The notes: generated by a model from the sequence alone, not told the origin. Positions 18,231 to 27,420 are shown, numbered from the stretch's first letter. The stretch is DNA of 64,000 nucleotides from Candidatus Bathyarchaeota archaeon (GCA_026014465.1 JAOZID010000010.1:1-64000), one strand, 5' to 3'. Translations and numbers: made by a program.

Positions 18231-19997
18231 CTACTGCGAACTGATTTTCTTTAACTGGCGTTGATACATTTCTATGATTTCCTGTGAGGTTGTGGCGTCT
18301 TCGGCGGCTTTGTCTATGCGGTAGTTGCCTGTGAAGCGTGGGAACCTGATTGCTAAGCCGCTGCCCTTGCGAATCGAATCCATGGCTGCCATGTGAATAG
18401 GGCTCAAAGTGATTTCGGCGCCTAGAACCTCCATGACCAACGCGGGTTCAAACCAGACATCCGCTTCCACAGTGGACTGCACGCGCGGCGGCTTATGCGC
18501 GACCTCATGCTTGCGCAGTAACTCAGGCAACTTCGCCAAGTCCTCATCAGTAAAGCCCGTACCACATTTGGTTACCGTCTCAAACGTGTCCGTGTCCTTG
18601 TTGTACGTCGCCAAAAGCAGTGCACCGTAGGCTCCTGCACGTCTGCCCCTGCCATGTATGGCGCCCACCACCACAAGGTCTACGGTGTCGTTCATTTCGC
18701 TCTTGTAATCGCGTTTGTACTTTATCCAAAGCCACCCACGCGCGCCCGCTTGATACACGGATTCTTTGGCTACGGATTTACACATCAGTCCTTCGCAGCC
18801 GTCTGCAATGGCTTCCTCAAAAAACTCCTCCAACGCTTTGGCTGTGCTGACTTTGCGTTGCTTGGCAACGGTGACTTTGTCGTTTTTCTTTATGGTCTCT
18901 TCTAAGGCTTTGCGCCGTTTGGGGTACGCCTGCTGTGTTAGGTCTTCGCCGTCAACGTAGAGGGCGTCAAACATGAAAAGCGCCACAGGATACTGCTCTA
19001 TGGCTGCTGTGATTCCGTATTTGCGCCTGCGGTGCATCAACTCCTGAAACGCGCGCATCTCCCCCGTCTCCAAATCCATAGCAACGCATTCCCCCTCCAA
19101 AATTGCGTCCTTGGCTTTCACGTACTTTTTGATGAGGTCTACGGTGTCGGGGTACTGGTCAGAAATCTTTTCTAGGCGTCTGGAGAACAGGTTTATTTTG
19201 TCTCCTTGTTTGTGGATTTGTATGCGTTCGCCGTCGTACTTGTATTCTGCCACGCATTTTCCGTTGAATTTCTCGAGGATTTCTTCGGGGGCGGCGAGGC
19301 GTTCTGCTAGCATGGGGCGGATGGGTTCGAAGACTTTGACTTGAATCTGTTTTATGCCCTCAATGCCTTCGTCGGCGACTATGCGTGCTACGCGTCCTAG
19401 GTCGCTGCAGATGTTGTAGGCGCGTTCTATGGGTTTGCGGTTTTCTTTTCCGCCGCCATACGCTATGGCTAACGCGTCAAGAACAGTCATGTCTGCTATG
19501 CCCAACCGCAGGTTTCCCGTTACGGTGCGTAGCAGGTATTTGGCTTCAGAGGGCGTGGCATCGCTAAGTAGTCCTGAGAGCATAGCCATCTTCAAATCCA
19601 CCGCGCCCGAACCCGTCGTCTTTGCCATCTTATCTAACGTCTCATATACGCGCGAAACTGTGAGGGTTTTTTTGAAAAACGTGGTCTGCTGATTTTTGGC
19701 TATGACGTTCTGGGCGGTTTTGCCTATATCCCCTGTTATTTTGAGGTCGTCTAAAATGTCTGCTTGCCGTTTTCCTGAAACCCGCGACAACGCTTTTATG
19801 GCTAGTTTTTCGGCTACGCCTATTTCTATGCCTTCAAAGTCGGGGTACAGTTTGCCTTGGGTGAGGTAGACTACTTTGCCAAGCAGGTTCGTGGGCGTTT
19901 TCTGAAGCAACTCCACCAGCAAATCCGTCATTTCCAGCCGCTTAGTAGTAGCTTCAATCTTCTCGTACGCCACGGCAATGTCAACGTAATCCAACAA
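18231..19997 (-). CDS. lig: ATP-dependent DNA ligase, replicative type
   Basis: A 588-residue archaeal Lig1-type ligase that seals Okazaki fragments and repair nicks. Residues 1-220 are the DNA-binding domain; the adenylation domain carries motif I EYKYDGERI with nucleophile Lys253, motif III and IV elements ILEGECVAMD and EGLMCKS, and motif V WIKYKRDY; an OB fold completes it. This is separate from the NHEJ-type ligase at 30393-31808, so the organism has two ATP-dependent ligases. Confidence 0.95.
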   Translation of the reverse strand: MLDYVDIAVAYEKIEATTKRLEMTDLLVELLQKTPTNLLGKVVYLTQGKLYPDFEGIEIGVAEKLAIKALSRVSGKRQADILDDLKITGDIGKTAQNVIAKNQQTTFFKKTLTVSRVYETLDKMAKTTGSGAVDLKMAMLSGLLSDATPSEAKYLLRTVTGNLRLGIADMTVLDALAIAYGGGKENRKPIERAYNICSDLGRVARIVADEGIEGIKQIQVKVFEPIRPMLAERLAAPEEILEKFNGKCVAEYKYDGERIQIHKQGDKINLFSRRLEKISDQYPDTVDLIKKYVKAKDAILEGECVAMDLETGEMRAFQELMHRRRKYGITAAIEQYPVALFMFDALYVDGEDLTQQAYPKRRKALEETIKKNDKVTVAKQRKVSTAKALEEFFEEAIADGCEGLMCKSVAKESVYQAGARGWLWIKYKRDYKSEMNDTVDLVVVGAIHGRGRRAGAYGALLLATYNKDTDTFETVTKCGTGFTDEDLAKLPELLRKHEVAHKPPRVQSTVEADVWFEPALVMEVLGAEITLSPIHMAAMDSIRKGSGLAIRFPRFTGNYRIDKAAEDATTSQEIIEMYQRQLKKISSQ

Positions 19998-20145
19998 ACA
20001 AACCTCAATGCAAACTATAGGTTTAGAAATATGTTAAAAAAGCTTTCAGGATACCTCTGACCAAGAAACGTGTTTAGCCAGCTAATGGAAAAGAAGATGG
20101 AAAATGGCAGGTCTCGTTTTGGTCTGGTTAATGTGTCTGGAAAGT

Positions 20146-20271
20146 TTAGTTTCCGTCCACTAGGTGAGCGGTTCCGTCGGGGCAGTAGACTTTGTTGCCT
20201 TTTGCAACTTCGACGTAACGTTTGCCGCAGGGTTTCATTTGGCTACAGCCGTCACAGTCTCTTGATAGCAT
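20146..20271 (-). CDS. 41-residue Cys-rich small protein
   Basis: A short protein with a likely metal site: CDGC at residues 6-9, then MKPCGKRYVEV and KVYCPDGTAHLV, giving four cysteines. The start at 20271 is decided by GGAGGCG (20282-20288) five bases upstream, which is close to the ideal complement of the 16S 3' end; the open frame continues upstream but lacks such a site. Function unknown; small rubredoxin-like or zinc-ribbon-like proteins of this size are common in archaea. Confidence 0.6.
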   Translation of the reverse strand: MLSRDCDGCSQMKPCGKRYVEVAKGNKVYCPDGTAHLVDGN

Positions 20272-20482
20272 CTTCGCTTTTCGCCTCCTATTTACCATCC
20301 TCAAGCGTTTTGGAGCAGCCCTTATTGGGTGCTGCCTAAGGTTTGTGAATGCAAACAAGGTCAACCGCGGTCTTTTATACTTTATGTATACAAAATCAAT
20401 ATAACTAATCTACTAACTGAGGGTTTGGCTTCGAAACTCTCTTATGCCCCCATGCCGTAAACACAGTATTGGAGGTACAATT

Positions 20483-20911
20483 ATGGATTTTGAAGAATGC
20501 CTTAAATTTGCAAACCAAAACCCCGCAAGCTTTTTCGCCACCGTAGACCAAACTGGGCACCCCCGCGTCCGAGGACTGCTCATGTGGTACGCAGACAAAA
20601 CAGGGTTTTACTTCCAAATCGGAGCCATGAAAGACCTCTACAAGCAACTTCAGCAAAACCCAAACGTCGAAGTCTGCTTCTTCAACAACAAACTAGAAGG
20701 CGGCATCATGCTACGCGTCGCAGGCCAAATCGAATTCTTAGACGACACCGAACTAAAACGCAAAGCAATCCAAGACCGCAAATTCCTACAAACATGGGGA
20801 TTCACACCAGAAAGCCCCGACCTCATCATCTTTCGCATACCCAAAGGACAAGCCCACACCTGGACCATGAAAACCAACTTCGAACCCAAAAAAATAATCA
20901 ACTTCGGCTAA
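20483..20911 (+). CDS. pyridoxamine 5'-phosphate oxidase-like FMN/F420 split-barrel protein
   Basis: A 142-residue split-barrel flavin-binding protein: FEECLKFANQNPASFFATVD, HPRVRGLLMWYADKTGFYF and LRVAGQIEFLDD form the barrel strands. The family includes FMN- and F420-binding oxidoreductases; true PNPOx specificity is unlikely from this short form. GGAGGT (20471-20476) six bases upstream fixes the ATG at 20483. The gene is followed by a dispersed C-tract repeat before the convergent HIT gene. Confidence 0.87.
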   Translation: MDFEECLKFANQNPASFFATVDQTGHPRVRGLLMWYADKTGFYFQIGAMKDLYKQLQQNPNVEVCFFNNKLEGGIMLRVAGQIEFLDDTELKRKAIQDRKFLQTWGFTPESPDLIIFRIPKGQAHTWTMKTNFEPKKIINFG

Positions 20912-20944
20912 AAAACCAGCAGACACGCACACAAACCCAAAAAG

Positions 20945-20997
20945 TAGACCCCCTCCCCCCCTTTTCTGCATACAATTAAAATTTGGAGGCTGATAGG
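20945..20997 (+). repeat. C-tract/CTGCATAC dispersed repeat, copy 2
   Basis: TAGACCCCCTCCCCCCCTTT followed by TCTGCATACAATTAAAATTT and GGAGGCTGATAGG. Its core is identical over about 25 bases to the copy at 47530, including the flanking TAGACC and TGATAGG. It lies between converging genes, in the same sense as the upstream one. Confidence 0.75.
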
Positions 20998-21016
20998 TTG
21001 GTGTGAAGGTGGGGTT

Positions 21017-21442
21017 TTAGAGGTTTTGTTTGATTTTTTGTGCGGTTTCTTCTAGTTGTTTTCTGTCTGCGAAGGTGAGTTTGGCGAAGTTGGGCATTTT
21101 TTGGTCTTTGAAGCGGGGGATGATGTGTACGTGTAAGTGGAAGACTTCTTGTCCTGCTGCTTTTTCGTTTTGCTGGATTATGCTTATGCCGTCGGCGTTG
21201 GTGGCTTTTTTCACAGCGGTGGATAGGCGTTTGGTTATGGCGTATGTTTTGCTGATTAGCTCTTCGGGGGTTTCGTAGATGTCTTTGCAGTGTTGCTTGG
21301 GAATAACCAGCGTATGCCCCAGGTTAACAGGGCGAATATCCATAAACGCAAAAACATCATCATCCTCATACACAATACTCGCAGGCGCTTCTTTACGCAC
21401 GATTTTACAAAATATGCAACTCTCACTCACAGCTAACACCAC
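21017..21442 (-). CDS. HIT family nucleotide hydrolase/transferase
   Basis: A protein of up to 141 residues with the histidine triad HLHVHIIPRF near the C-terminus and the zinc-binding CIFCKIV at the N-terminus. HIT (Hint-type) enzymes hydrolyse nucleotide phosphoramidates such as AMP-lysine. The start may be the GTG at VSESCIFC, slightly inside the listed frame. Monocistronic; converges with the FMN split-barrel gene. Confidence 0.93.
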   Translation of the reverse strand: MVLAVSESCIFCKIVRKEAPASIVYEDDDVFAFMDIRPVNLGHTLVIPKQHCKDIYETPEELISKTYAITKRLSTAVKKATNADGISIIQQNEKAAGQEVFHLHVHIIPRFKDQKMPNFAKLTFADRKQLEETAQKIKQNL

Positions 21443-21559
21443 TACTACTGCTCACTGCCACAATAACCACGCAACAGTTTAAATCCATTCCGAACCCAAC
21501 CAGCATCTTGCAACATCAACCCCTTCTTTCCACAAAAGAAAAGGTGGGGGTGGGCTTGG

Positions 21560-22330
21560 CTATTTCATTTTGCTAAACGCCCGGGTTCCGATGGCTATCA
21601 TGCCGACGGCGAAGAGGCACAGGATTGTTATGTCTATCCAGAGGGGTTGGGTGGCGGTGTAGGCTGTGCCTATGAGGATTTGGCGTAGGGCGTCGATGCC
21701 GTATGTTAGGGGGTTGAATGCTGAGGCGATTTGCATCCATGCGGGTACGCCTTGGGCTAGGGGGCCGTTGATGGGGAAGAGGGCTCCGCTGAGGAAGAAT
21801 AGGGGTAGGTTGATGAAGGTTTGTATGGCTCCGAAGCTTTCGAGGCTGCCCATGACGCTGGCTAATGTGAGTCCGACGCTGACTAAGCCAAAGGTGATAA
21901 GCAGCATAATGGGTATGCACGCTGCGAATGCTACGGGGTTTATGCCTATGCCTAGCGCGGTGCCCACGGCGAACACGATTGCGCCCTGAAGCAGTGCGTC
22001 TGTGCTGTCGCCAAGCATCTTGCCCATGAACATGGAGAACCGTGAAATCGGCGCGACCAAGATTTCTTTCATGAACCCAAATTCTCTGTCCCAGATAACC
22101 GATATGCCCATGAACATGGACGTGAACAGCAACGTTTGTCCCAAGATTCCTGGGAACAGGTACTGTTGGTAGTCGATTCCTGGCGCGGCGAAGTGTCTGG
22201 CAAAGCCTGCTCCAAAAATTACCAGCCAAAGCAGGGGCTGAGCTAAACTGCTAATCACTCGGGTGCGGTCTCTGGTGAACCGTTTAATTTCCCGCAGCCA
22301 AAGCGTATAGAAACCGCGTAGTTCGCTCAA
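21560..22330 (-). CDS. ABC-2 type transporter permease
   Basis: A 256-residue, six-helix ABC-2 permease (DrrB/daunorubicin-resistance type): FYTLWLREIKRFTRDRTRV at the N-terminus and the family hallmark FFLSGALFPINGPLAQGVP. It pairs with the overlapping ATPase gene (4-nt overlap) to export a hydrophobic compound such as a drug or lipid. The MarR regulator two genes upstream is in the same operon, a common arrangement for inducible efflux pumps. Confidence 0.93.
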   Translation of the reverse strand: MSELRGFYTLWLREIKRFTRDRTRVISSLAQPLLWLVIFGAGFARHFAAPGIDYQQYLFPGILGQTLLFTSMFMGISVIWDREFGFMKEILVAPISRFSMFMGKMLGDSTDALLQGAIVFAVGTALGIGINPVAFAACIPIMLLITFGLVSVGLTLASVMGSLESFGAIQTFINLPLFFLSGALFPINGPLAQGVPAWMQIASAFNPLTYGIDALRQILIGTAYTATQPLWIDITILCLFAVGMIAIGTRAFSKMK

Positions 22331-23316
22331 CGGATTTTCCTCCTTTGAATCGCAGCAAACCCGTGCAGTTCACGGCTGTTATCCGAACGTATTTTCCTGC
22401 CCGTGTAATGCAAAAACACGTCCTCCAAGTTGGGTTCACGAAGCACCACTGAGTCTATGAAGAACTTGTTTTGCGCTGCAACCTCCATGATCCGCGGCAT
22501 AACCGATCTTCCACCCCGCACCGTTATCTCCAAGGCACCGTCCACTATGCGGCTCTGGGACAGCCCAAGTTTCTCCGAGAGCAGGGCGGTTAACTCGTCG
22601 ATTTTGTCGGCTTTGAGAGTTACAACATCGCCCTCTAGGGTTTCTTTTAGTTTGGGTGGGGTGTCTAATGCGATGAGTTTGCCGTGGTCGATGATGCCGA
22701 TGCGGTCGCTGAGTTTGTCGGCTTCGTCCATGTAGTGGGTGGTTAGGACGATGGTTATGTCGTGGGTTTCTTTGAGTTCGCGGATGTAGTTCCAGATGTG
22801 GTCTCTGGTTTGGGGGTCAAGCCCTACGGTGGGTTCGTCTAGGAACAGGACTTTGGGGTAGTGGATTAAGCCGCGTCCAAGTTCTAGTCTGCGGCGCATG
22901 CCTCCGCTGTAGGTTCGCAGCAAATCGTCTGCGCGGTCTTCTAACTCGACTAGTTTGAGGACTTCGTTTATGCGGTTCTTCTGTTCGCTTACGGGAACGC
23001 CATACAAATTAGCGTGCATCCAAAGGTTTTCTCTGCCTGTCATGCGGTCGTCGATGCTGGGGTCTTGGAAGACGATGCCTATGCTTTTGCGCACTTTCAT
23101 GGCTTCCTTGACTATGTCAAACCCGTTTACCGTGGCAGAGCCGCCTGTGGGTTTTAGAATTGTGCAAAGCATGTTGATGGTGGTTGTTTTGCCTGCGCCG
23201 TTTGGACCCAGAAAACCAAAAATCTCGCCTGAATCCACAGATATATCCAGCTTATCAACAGCTGTCAATCCGTTAAATGACATAGTTAACTGGTTAGTTT
23301 CAATAACTTTTCCCAT
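22327..23316 (-). CDS. ABC transporter ATP-binding protein, DrrA type
   Basis: A 329-residue ATPase with Walker A GPNGAGKTT, signature YSGGMRRRLELGRGL, Walker B VLFLDEPTVGLD, switch LTTHYMDEAD and the C-terminal DrrA-type extension (about residues 225-310). I start it at the ATG at 23316, which has GGTGA (23322-23326) five bases upstream; a GTG three codons further out is possible. Middle gene of the MarR-ATPase-permease operon. Confidence 0.94.
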   Translation of the reverse strand: MGKVIETNQLTMSFNGLTAVDKLDISVDSGEIFGFLGPNGAGKTTTINMLCTILKPTGGSATVNGFDIVKEAMKVRKSIGIVFQDPSIDDRMTGRENLWMHANLYGVPVSEQKNRINEVLKLVELEDRADDLLRTYSGGMRRRLELGRGLIHYPKVLFLDEPTVGLDPQTRDHIWNYIRELKETHDITIVLTTHYMDEADKLSDRIGIIDHGKLIALDTPPKLKETLEGDVVTLKADKIDELTALLSEKLGLSQSRIVDGALEITVRGGRSVMPRIMEVAAQNKFFIDSVVLREPNLEDVFLHYTGRKIRSDNSRELHGFAAIQRRKIR

Positions 23317-23330
23317 TCTTTTCACCTGCT

Positions 23331-23765
23331 TTATCTTTGAAGAACTGCTCGTATGACGCGCGTGGCCTTGACTATGTTTTCTCTTTCGCCCGCATCTGTT
23401 TCAAGCAGTTTTTTTGCCAAATATGCCAAGGTTCCCCTTCGTGAACTCTCCAAAATCTCAAGTCCCTTTTTAGTTACAGCCAGTTTGACTCGCCTGCGGT
23501 CTTGCGGATGCTCTTCACGCTCCATCATCCCATCGTTTATGAGGTCATCCACCAGTTTCGAGGTTGAAGGCAAAGTGGTTCCCATGTGGCATGCGACTTC
23601 TGATAGTGACGACCCCGTGTGGTGTTCTACAAAAACCAGTGTGCGAAACTGTGGCACTGTCAAGTCGGGGGTTCTTCGGCTGCACATCTGAGACCTGATT
23701 TCTCTCATTATAAGTGGTGCGGTTTCAAGGAGTTCTTGGGCGCATTCTTCAGGAGTAACCGACAT
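23331..23765 (-). CDS. MarR family transcriptional regulator
   Basis: A 144-residue dimeric winged-helix repressor: LTVPQFRTLVFVEHHTGSSL, VACHMGTTLPSTSKLVDDLINDGMMERE and the wing EEHPQDRRRVKLAVTKKG. MarR proteins are released from DNA by small ligands. A near-perfect inverted repeat lies 20 nt upstream of its start, so it most likely represses its own operon, which encodes an ABC exporter. Confidence 0.94.
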   Translation of the reverse strand: MSVTPEECAQELLETAPLIMREIRSQMCSRRTPDLTVPQFRTLVFVEHHTGSSLSEVACHMGTTLPSTSKLVDDLINDGMMEREEHPQDRRRVKLAVTKKGLEILESSRRGTLAYLAKKLLETDAGERENIVKATRVIRAVLQR

Positions 23766-23781
23766 ATTAATTTCAGTTTCT

Positions 23782-23807
23782 AATAGTTAGAAAAGCTAAC
23801 TAATTAA
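23782..23807. promoter_or_regulatory. MarR-type operator
   Basis: AGTTAG-AAAAG-CTAACT (23786-23802) is a perfect six-base inverted repeat, extended by TAAT on one side and AATTA on the other. Its length and position, just upstream of marR, are typical of MarR binding sites. Confidence 0.6.
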
Positions 23808-23926
23808 CGTTTTGCCCAAAAAACACAAACCAACACAACCAACCCCCAAAACCTACACTCTGGACCTTGCAACAGCAACAGTAATTCCTTTAAGGAAAAA
23901 CCGTCTCTGCCTTAATGGAGAACCCA

Positions 23927-24328
23927 ATGTTTGTTCACGTGAGCGTCCGCGTAAGTGATATGGATCGGTCTGTTGAGTTTTACTCTGGCTTTTTAGGGTT
24001 GGAGCTTAAAAGCCGCCGTGAAATTGCGCAGAATAACGCTGAAATTGCGTTTTTGCAAGACCCAGAAGAAAAAGGTGCCCTGCTGGAGTTGACCTGCTAC
24101 CGTGACCAGAAAGAGTTTTTGCAGGCTGACTACGAAAAACGCGTCTTTGACCATTTGGCTTTTACCGTTACGGATTTGAACAGTTTGGTGGAAGCGATGC
24201 GCAAGGCAGGGGTAACCATAACTGATGAACCCTACCGTTTAAGCGCCACTGGCTCCTTGATGGCATTCGTAGAAGACCCCAACGGCACCCTAATAGAACT
24301 AATCGAGCGCTCCAACGCAGCTGACTAA
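23927..24328 (+). CDS. VOC/glyoxalase-family protein
   Basis: A 133-residue vicinal-oxygen-chelate protein with two beta-alpha-beta-beta-beta modules: FVHVSVRVSDMDRSVEFYSG starts the first and FDHLAFTVTDLNSLVEAMRK the second, ending FVEDPNGTLIELIE. Metal ligands expected are His4, Glu in ELTCY, His in DHLAF and Glu in LIELIE. It resembles lactoylglutathione lyase, but archaea lack glutathione and the substrate is unknown. I prefer the second ATG, which has GGAG six bases upstream. Converges with the Rieske gene, overlapping by 4 nt. Confidence 0.87.
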   Translation: MFVHVSVRVSDMDRSVEFYSGFLGLELKSRREIAQNNAEIAFLQDPEEKGALLELTCYRDQKEFLQADYEKRVFDHLAFTVTDLNSLVEAMRKAGVTITDEPYRLSATGSLMAFVEDPNGTLIELIERSNAAD

Positions 24329-24633
24329 ACACTGATTTTTATCTCTCCATCTTCCACGGTTACTTCGTATTTTTGCACAGGCTTCTTCGCGGGTCCTTTG
24401 AGGACATTTCCCGTTTTCACGTCAAAAACTGAGTTGTGACAGCCACATTTCACCGTGCCATCCTTTAGTACACCACTGCTTAACTTACAGTTCCTATGTG
24501 TACACTTGTTTCCGATGGCATACATGGTTCCATCCAAATTCACCAGCAACACTGACTCACCTTCCACATCCACCGCCTTCATCTCATTAGAACCCAAATT
24601 CACCTCAGAAGCAGAAATCTTTACAACAGCCAT
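24325..24633 (-). CDS. Rieske [2Fe-2S] ferredoxin
   Basis: A 102-residue soluble Rieske protein of the biphenyl-dioxygenase-ferredoxin type. Cluster ligands are CTHRNC (Cys and His) and CGCHNSVFD (Cys and His), with the GNVLKGPAKKPVQKYEV strand following. There is no membrane anchor. The ATG at 24633 has GGAGGTG nine bases upstream. It probably passes single electrons to an unidentified oxidoreductase; no partner oxygenase is encoded nearby. Confidence 0.93.
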   Translation of the reverse strand: MAVVKISASEVNLGSNEMKAVDVEGESVLLVNLDGTMYAIGNKCTHRNCKLSSGVLKDGTVKCGCHNSVFDVKTGNVLKGPAKKPVQKYEVTVEDGEIKISV

Positions 24634-24775
24634 TACATAATTCACCTCCCAAAACAACCATCACCTATCTATTGGGTAATCAGAAATAAAACAGTTCTTC
24701 TCTTGGCTGTGGCTGCAGGTTTTCCGTAAGCATTAAATTGTGCCTTGGCTGCTTTTTTAGTGGAGACGCGTTTTT

Positions 24776-25213
24776 ATGTCTGAAATGAATTTTGAAGGAA
24801 GCGCCACTTGGAAAAGCGGCACCGAATGCGACTTAACCGTTAAAGGCAAACAAATCGCAACCGTAAGCCCCCCGCCCTCGTTTGGCGGAAAAGAAGGTTT
24901 TTGTGTTCCCGAAGAAATATTCGCCGCCGCCTTAGCCTCCTGCATGAATACCCTCTTCTTGCTAATTGCCAAAAACAGCCAACTCGAACTTGAAAACCTA
25001 GACACCAAAGCCGCAATCACCATGAACGTAGAAAGCCTAGAAAAACTACTTTTCACAAAAATCCACTTCACCATGACCGTCAAACTACAAAAAGACAACG
25101 AACACGAACGCAAAAAAGCAAGCAAAGTCTACGAAATGGCACAAAAAATCTGCCCCATACGCCAATCCTGGGGAGAAGGCGTACCCATCAGCTTTGACTT
25201 AATCTTCCAATAA
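24776..25213 (+). CDS. OsmC family protein
   Basis: A 145-residue OsmC/Ohr-like protein; the family members are thiol peroxidases that reduce organic hydroperoxides using a Cys pair. The first cysteine is probably in LASCMNTLF (about residue 59), and the second in AQKICPIRQSW (about residue 130); SPPPSFGGKEGFCVPEEIF is the family's N-terminal domain. It is monocistronic. A peroxide-defence role is likely but not proven for this subgroup. Confidence 0.9.
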   Translation: MSEMNFEGSATWKSGTECDLTVKGKQIATVSPPPSFGGKEGFCVPEEIFAAALASCMNTLFLLIAKNSQLELENLDTKAAITMNVESLEKLLFTKIHFTMTVKLQKDNEHERKKASKVYEMAQKICPIRQSWGEGVPISFDLIFQ

Positions 25214-25237
25214 CCCCTTTTTGTTTTTTGTTTATTT

Positions 25238-27292
25238 CTATGTTTTTGTTACGCCGTGTGCGGTTTTTTCCCAGTAGAAGGGTTTGGTTATGAGTTGTAT
25301 GAGTCCTCTCCATGATGCGATGCTTATGATTAGCCAGTAGATCGGCATTGCCAGTGCGAAGGGGATTGATTTGTATTTGCCTTTTTTTATGCACGCAACT
25401 ACGTACAGTGTCAGGTACGCAGAGTTGCCTACTAGCAAGTTGAAGATGCATATCGATTCAATTGGCAGCAGGAACAGGATACTGAGTACTCCAGGCACAA
25501 ACAAGCCTACCGCCGTTAGTATCCAAAGCAAAGGATTGATAACGGGCATGAAAATTGAGCCGCCAAACGTGAACTGGAACAGCCCAAACCGTTTCCACCC
25601 CAATTCATCAATCAACCTCTTTGGATGCCTCATATGCACCAGATAAGTTTGGACATGGCCTTTGTACCATCGCGAACGCTGTTTTATCCATCCCCCAACA
25701 GTAAGAGTTGCTTCTTCGTACGTGTAGGTTTCTATCATGGCGGTTTTGAGTTTTCTGCGGGCTATTCGTACGCCTAGGTCGGCGTCTTCGGTTACGTTGT
25801 ATGGGTCCCAGCCGCCTAGTTCGCGTAGGTGGTCGATTCTGAAGTGGTTGCTGGTTCCGCCAAGGGGTATTGGCACGTCGACTCTGTCCAAGCCGTCTAG
25901 GTAGAAGTCGTACCAGTACGAGTATTCGATGGAAAACCATTTGGTTAGCAGGTTTTCGTTGGCATTGTAGAAGTTTAGTTTGCCTTGTAGGCACGTGACT
26001 TTTTTGTCGGCTACTTCAAACGCGTTGGCAGCATACCTTAGTTGTTGGAGGTCGGGGCTGTCTTCGGCGTCGTAGATTACGCAGTATTTGCCTTTTGCTC
26101 TAATCAATCCATAATTGCATGCACGCGGCTTAGTTGTAATATCTGCCATTGGTATCACAACGGGATCAAAAGTTGTTAAGAAACGACGGTACTCCTCTGT
26201 GGGAATGCCTTGAGCACGCTTCTTGGGTTCCCCAAACAACCCCAAATCTTTGGCTTCTTGGATGGTTTCTTTATCTTTTTCTTCCATTAAGATTTTGACG
26301 TCAAGCTTTTCGTTGGGGTAATTCATCAGGTACATGTTGCGCATAATTTGGGACAGAACTTTGGCTTCGCGGTAAACAGGAACAAGCACCGTGTAAATTG
26401 GCAGTTCATCATCGCTTAGTTTGTTGGTTTCCTCTATGGTGTGGGATGCGTTTTGTTCTTGCTGGAAACCTTTTATGGATATGTAGATTTTGATGGGGTT
26501 GATGAGAAAGTACACCGCGTTTATTGCTGCGAAGAACACCGCAAACGTTATGGCTGAGCCGAGTATGGCTGCCACCGAAAGAGCCAGCAACGTACCCACA
26601 ATCCAGTACTTTTGTTTATTCGTAAGCACCTTGTGCGCCGACTCGTCTGGGCTTCTGTAAAGCAGGTCAAGCAAAGCCGTGTGTTTATGAATCTCGCTGT
26701 AAACCTTCTCCACAGACATATACACAGATTCCCAAGATGCCACATACCAGCTAACTACCCGTTTCCCCATAAGGGTCTGCAGAATCATCATGGCTTTGAG
26801 GTTGAACGGGTTTGAAACCGCCAAACTCGCCTTTTTTTGGGTAATCCGGGTGGGTATTATCATGTTGTCTTCTACGACGCGGTAGGGCAGAACTTTTAGG
26901 ACTTTGCATCTTTCGGTGTTGTTGTAGAGTCTTCTGGCTTGAGTTTTGCTCAGAAAAGGAAGCTGCAGTAGGGTGGCTAATTCTTCAAAGAATGCCTCGG
27001 GTACCTTGACTTTGGCTTTGCGCAGCACGGGAATAACGTTTTCCCTTTTAACTGCTGGTGCATCCAAAAGATACGGCTCTTCAACTCCGTGTTTTCGCAG
27101 CAGCCAAACAAGTTGGTCTTTACTGAAAAAATCTGGGCTTTGCGGCTTTTCAGTTTCTCCAATAGACGAAGCATTTGTCTCTATGGTTGCATCTGCTGTC
27201 GTGCTTTTTCCATAGCTGCATCCAACCGCAAATTCTATATTTTCCTCTGTTTGAGTTATAATAATGCCTTGTGAACCCCGAATCTGAATCAA
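25238..27292 (-). CDS. membrane glycosyltransferase with N-terminal MshEN domain
   Basis: A 684-residue family 2 processive glycosyltransferase. Residues about 45-205 resemble the MshEN (type II secretion ATPase N-terminal) domain, duplicated; helices at about 230-275 anchor it; the catalytic domain (about 295-570) has YDAEDSPD (DxD), VTEDADLG (catalytic Asp) and QRSRWYKG (QxxRW); four more helices follow. This architecture matches cellulose-synthase-like enzymes that polymerise and extrude polysaccharide. In bacteria MshEN binds c-di-GMP; whether it does so here is unknown. The start is a TTG and uncertain. Divergent from a secreted protein gene. Confidence 0.9.
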   Translation of the reverse strand: MIQIRGSQGIIITQTEENIEFAVGCSYGKSTTADATIETNASSIGETEKPQSPDFFSKDQLVWLLRKHGVEEPYLLDAPAVKRENVIPVLRKAKVKVPEAFFEELATLLQLPFLSKTQARRLYNNTERCKVLKVLPYRVVEDNMIIPTRITQKKASLAVSNPFNLKAMMILQTLMGKRVVSWYVASWESVYMSVEKVYSEIHKHTALLDLLYRSPDESAHKVLTNKQKYWIVGTLLALSVAAILGSAITFAVFFAAINAVYFLINPIKIYISIKGFQQEQNASHTIEETNKLSDDELPIYTVLVPVYREAKVLSQIMRNMYLMNYPNEKLDVKILMEEKDKETIQEAKDLGLFGEPKKRAQGIPTEEYRRFLTTFDPVVIPMADITTKPRACNYGLIRAKGKYCVIYDAEDSPDLQQLRYAANAFEVADKKVTCLQGKLNFYNANENLLTKWFSIEYSYWYDFYLDGLDRVDVPIPLGGTSNHFRIDHLRELGGWDPYNVTEDADLGVRIARRKLKTAMIETYTYEEATLTVGGWIKQRSRWYKGHVQTYLVHMRHPKRLIDELGWKRFGLFQFTFGGSIFMPVINPLLWILTAVGLFVPGVLSILFLLPIESICIFNLLVGNSAYLTLYVVACIKKGKYKSIPFALAMPIYWLIISIASWRGLIQLITKPFYWEKTAHGVTKT

Positions 27293-27356
27293 AAGACATT
27301 GCCGCGATGGTTTTGTTTTTATTGAAACGTATTACATGATAAACAAGCAAGCTTAA

Positions 27357-27382
27357 GTCGAAATATTTTTATTTGCATATCG
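27357..27382 (+). promoter_or_regulatory. shared promoter element, copy 1
   Basis: GTCGAAATATTTTTAT combines a BRE (CGAAA) and a TATA box and continues TTGCATATCG. It is identical over its first 16 bases, and at 24 of 26 overall, to 28518-28543 in front of the next, paralogous gene. The matching extends beyond what a generic promoter requires, suggesting common regulation. Confidence 0.7.
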
Positions 27383-27420
27383 ACAATTGTAGCGCACTGA
27401 AAAAGAGAGGAGAAAAGGCT

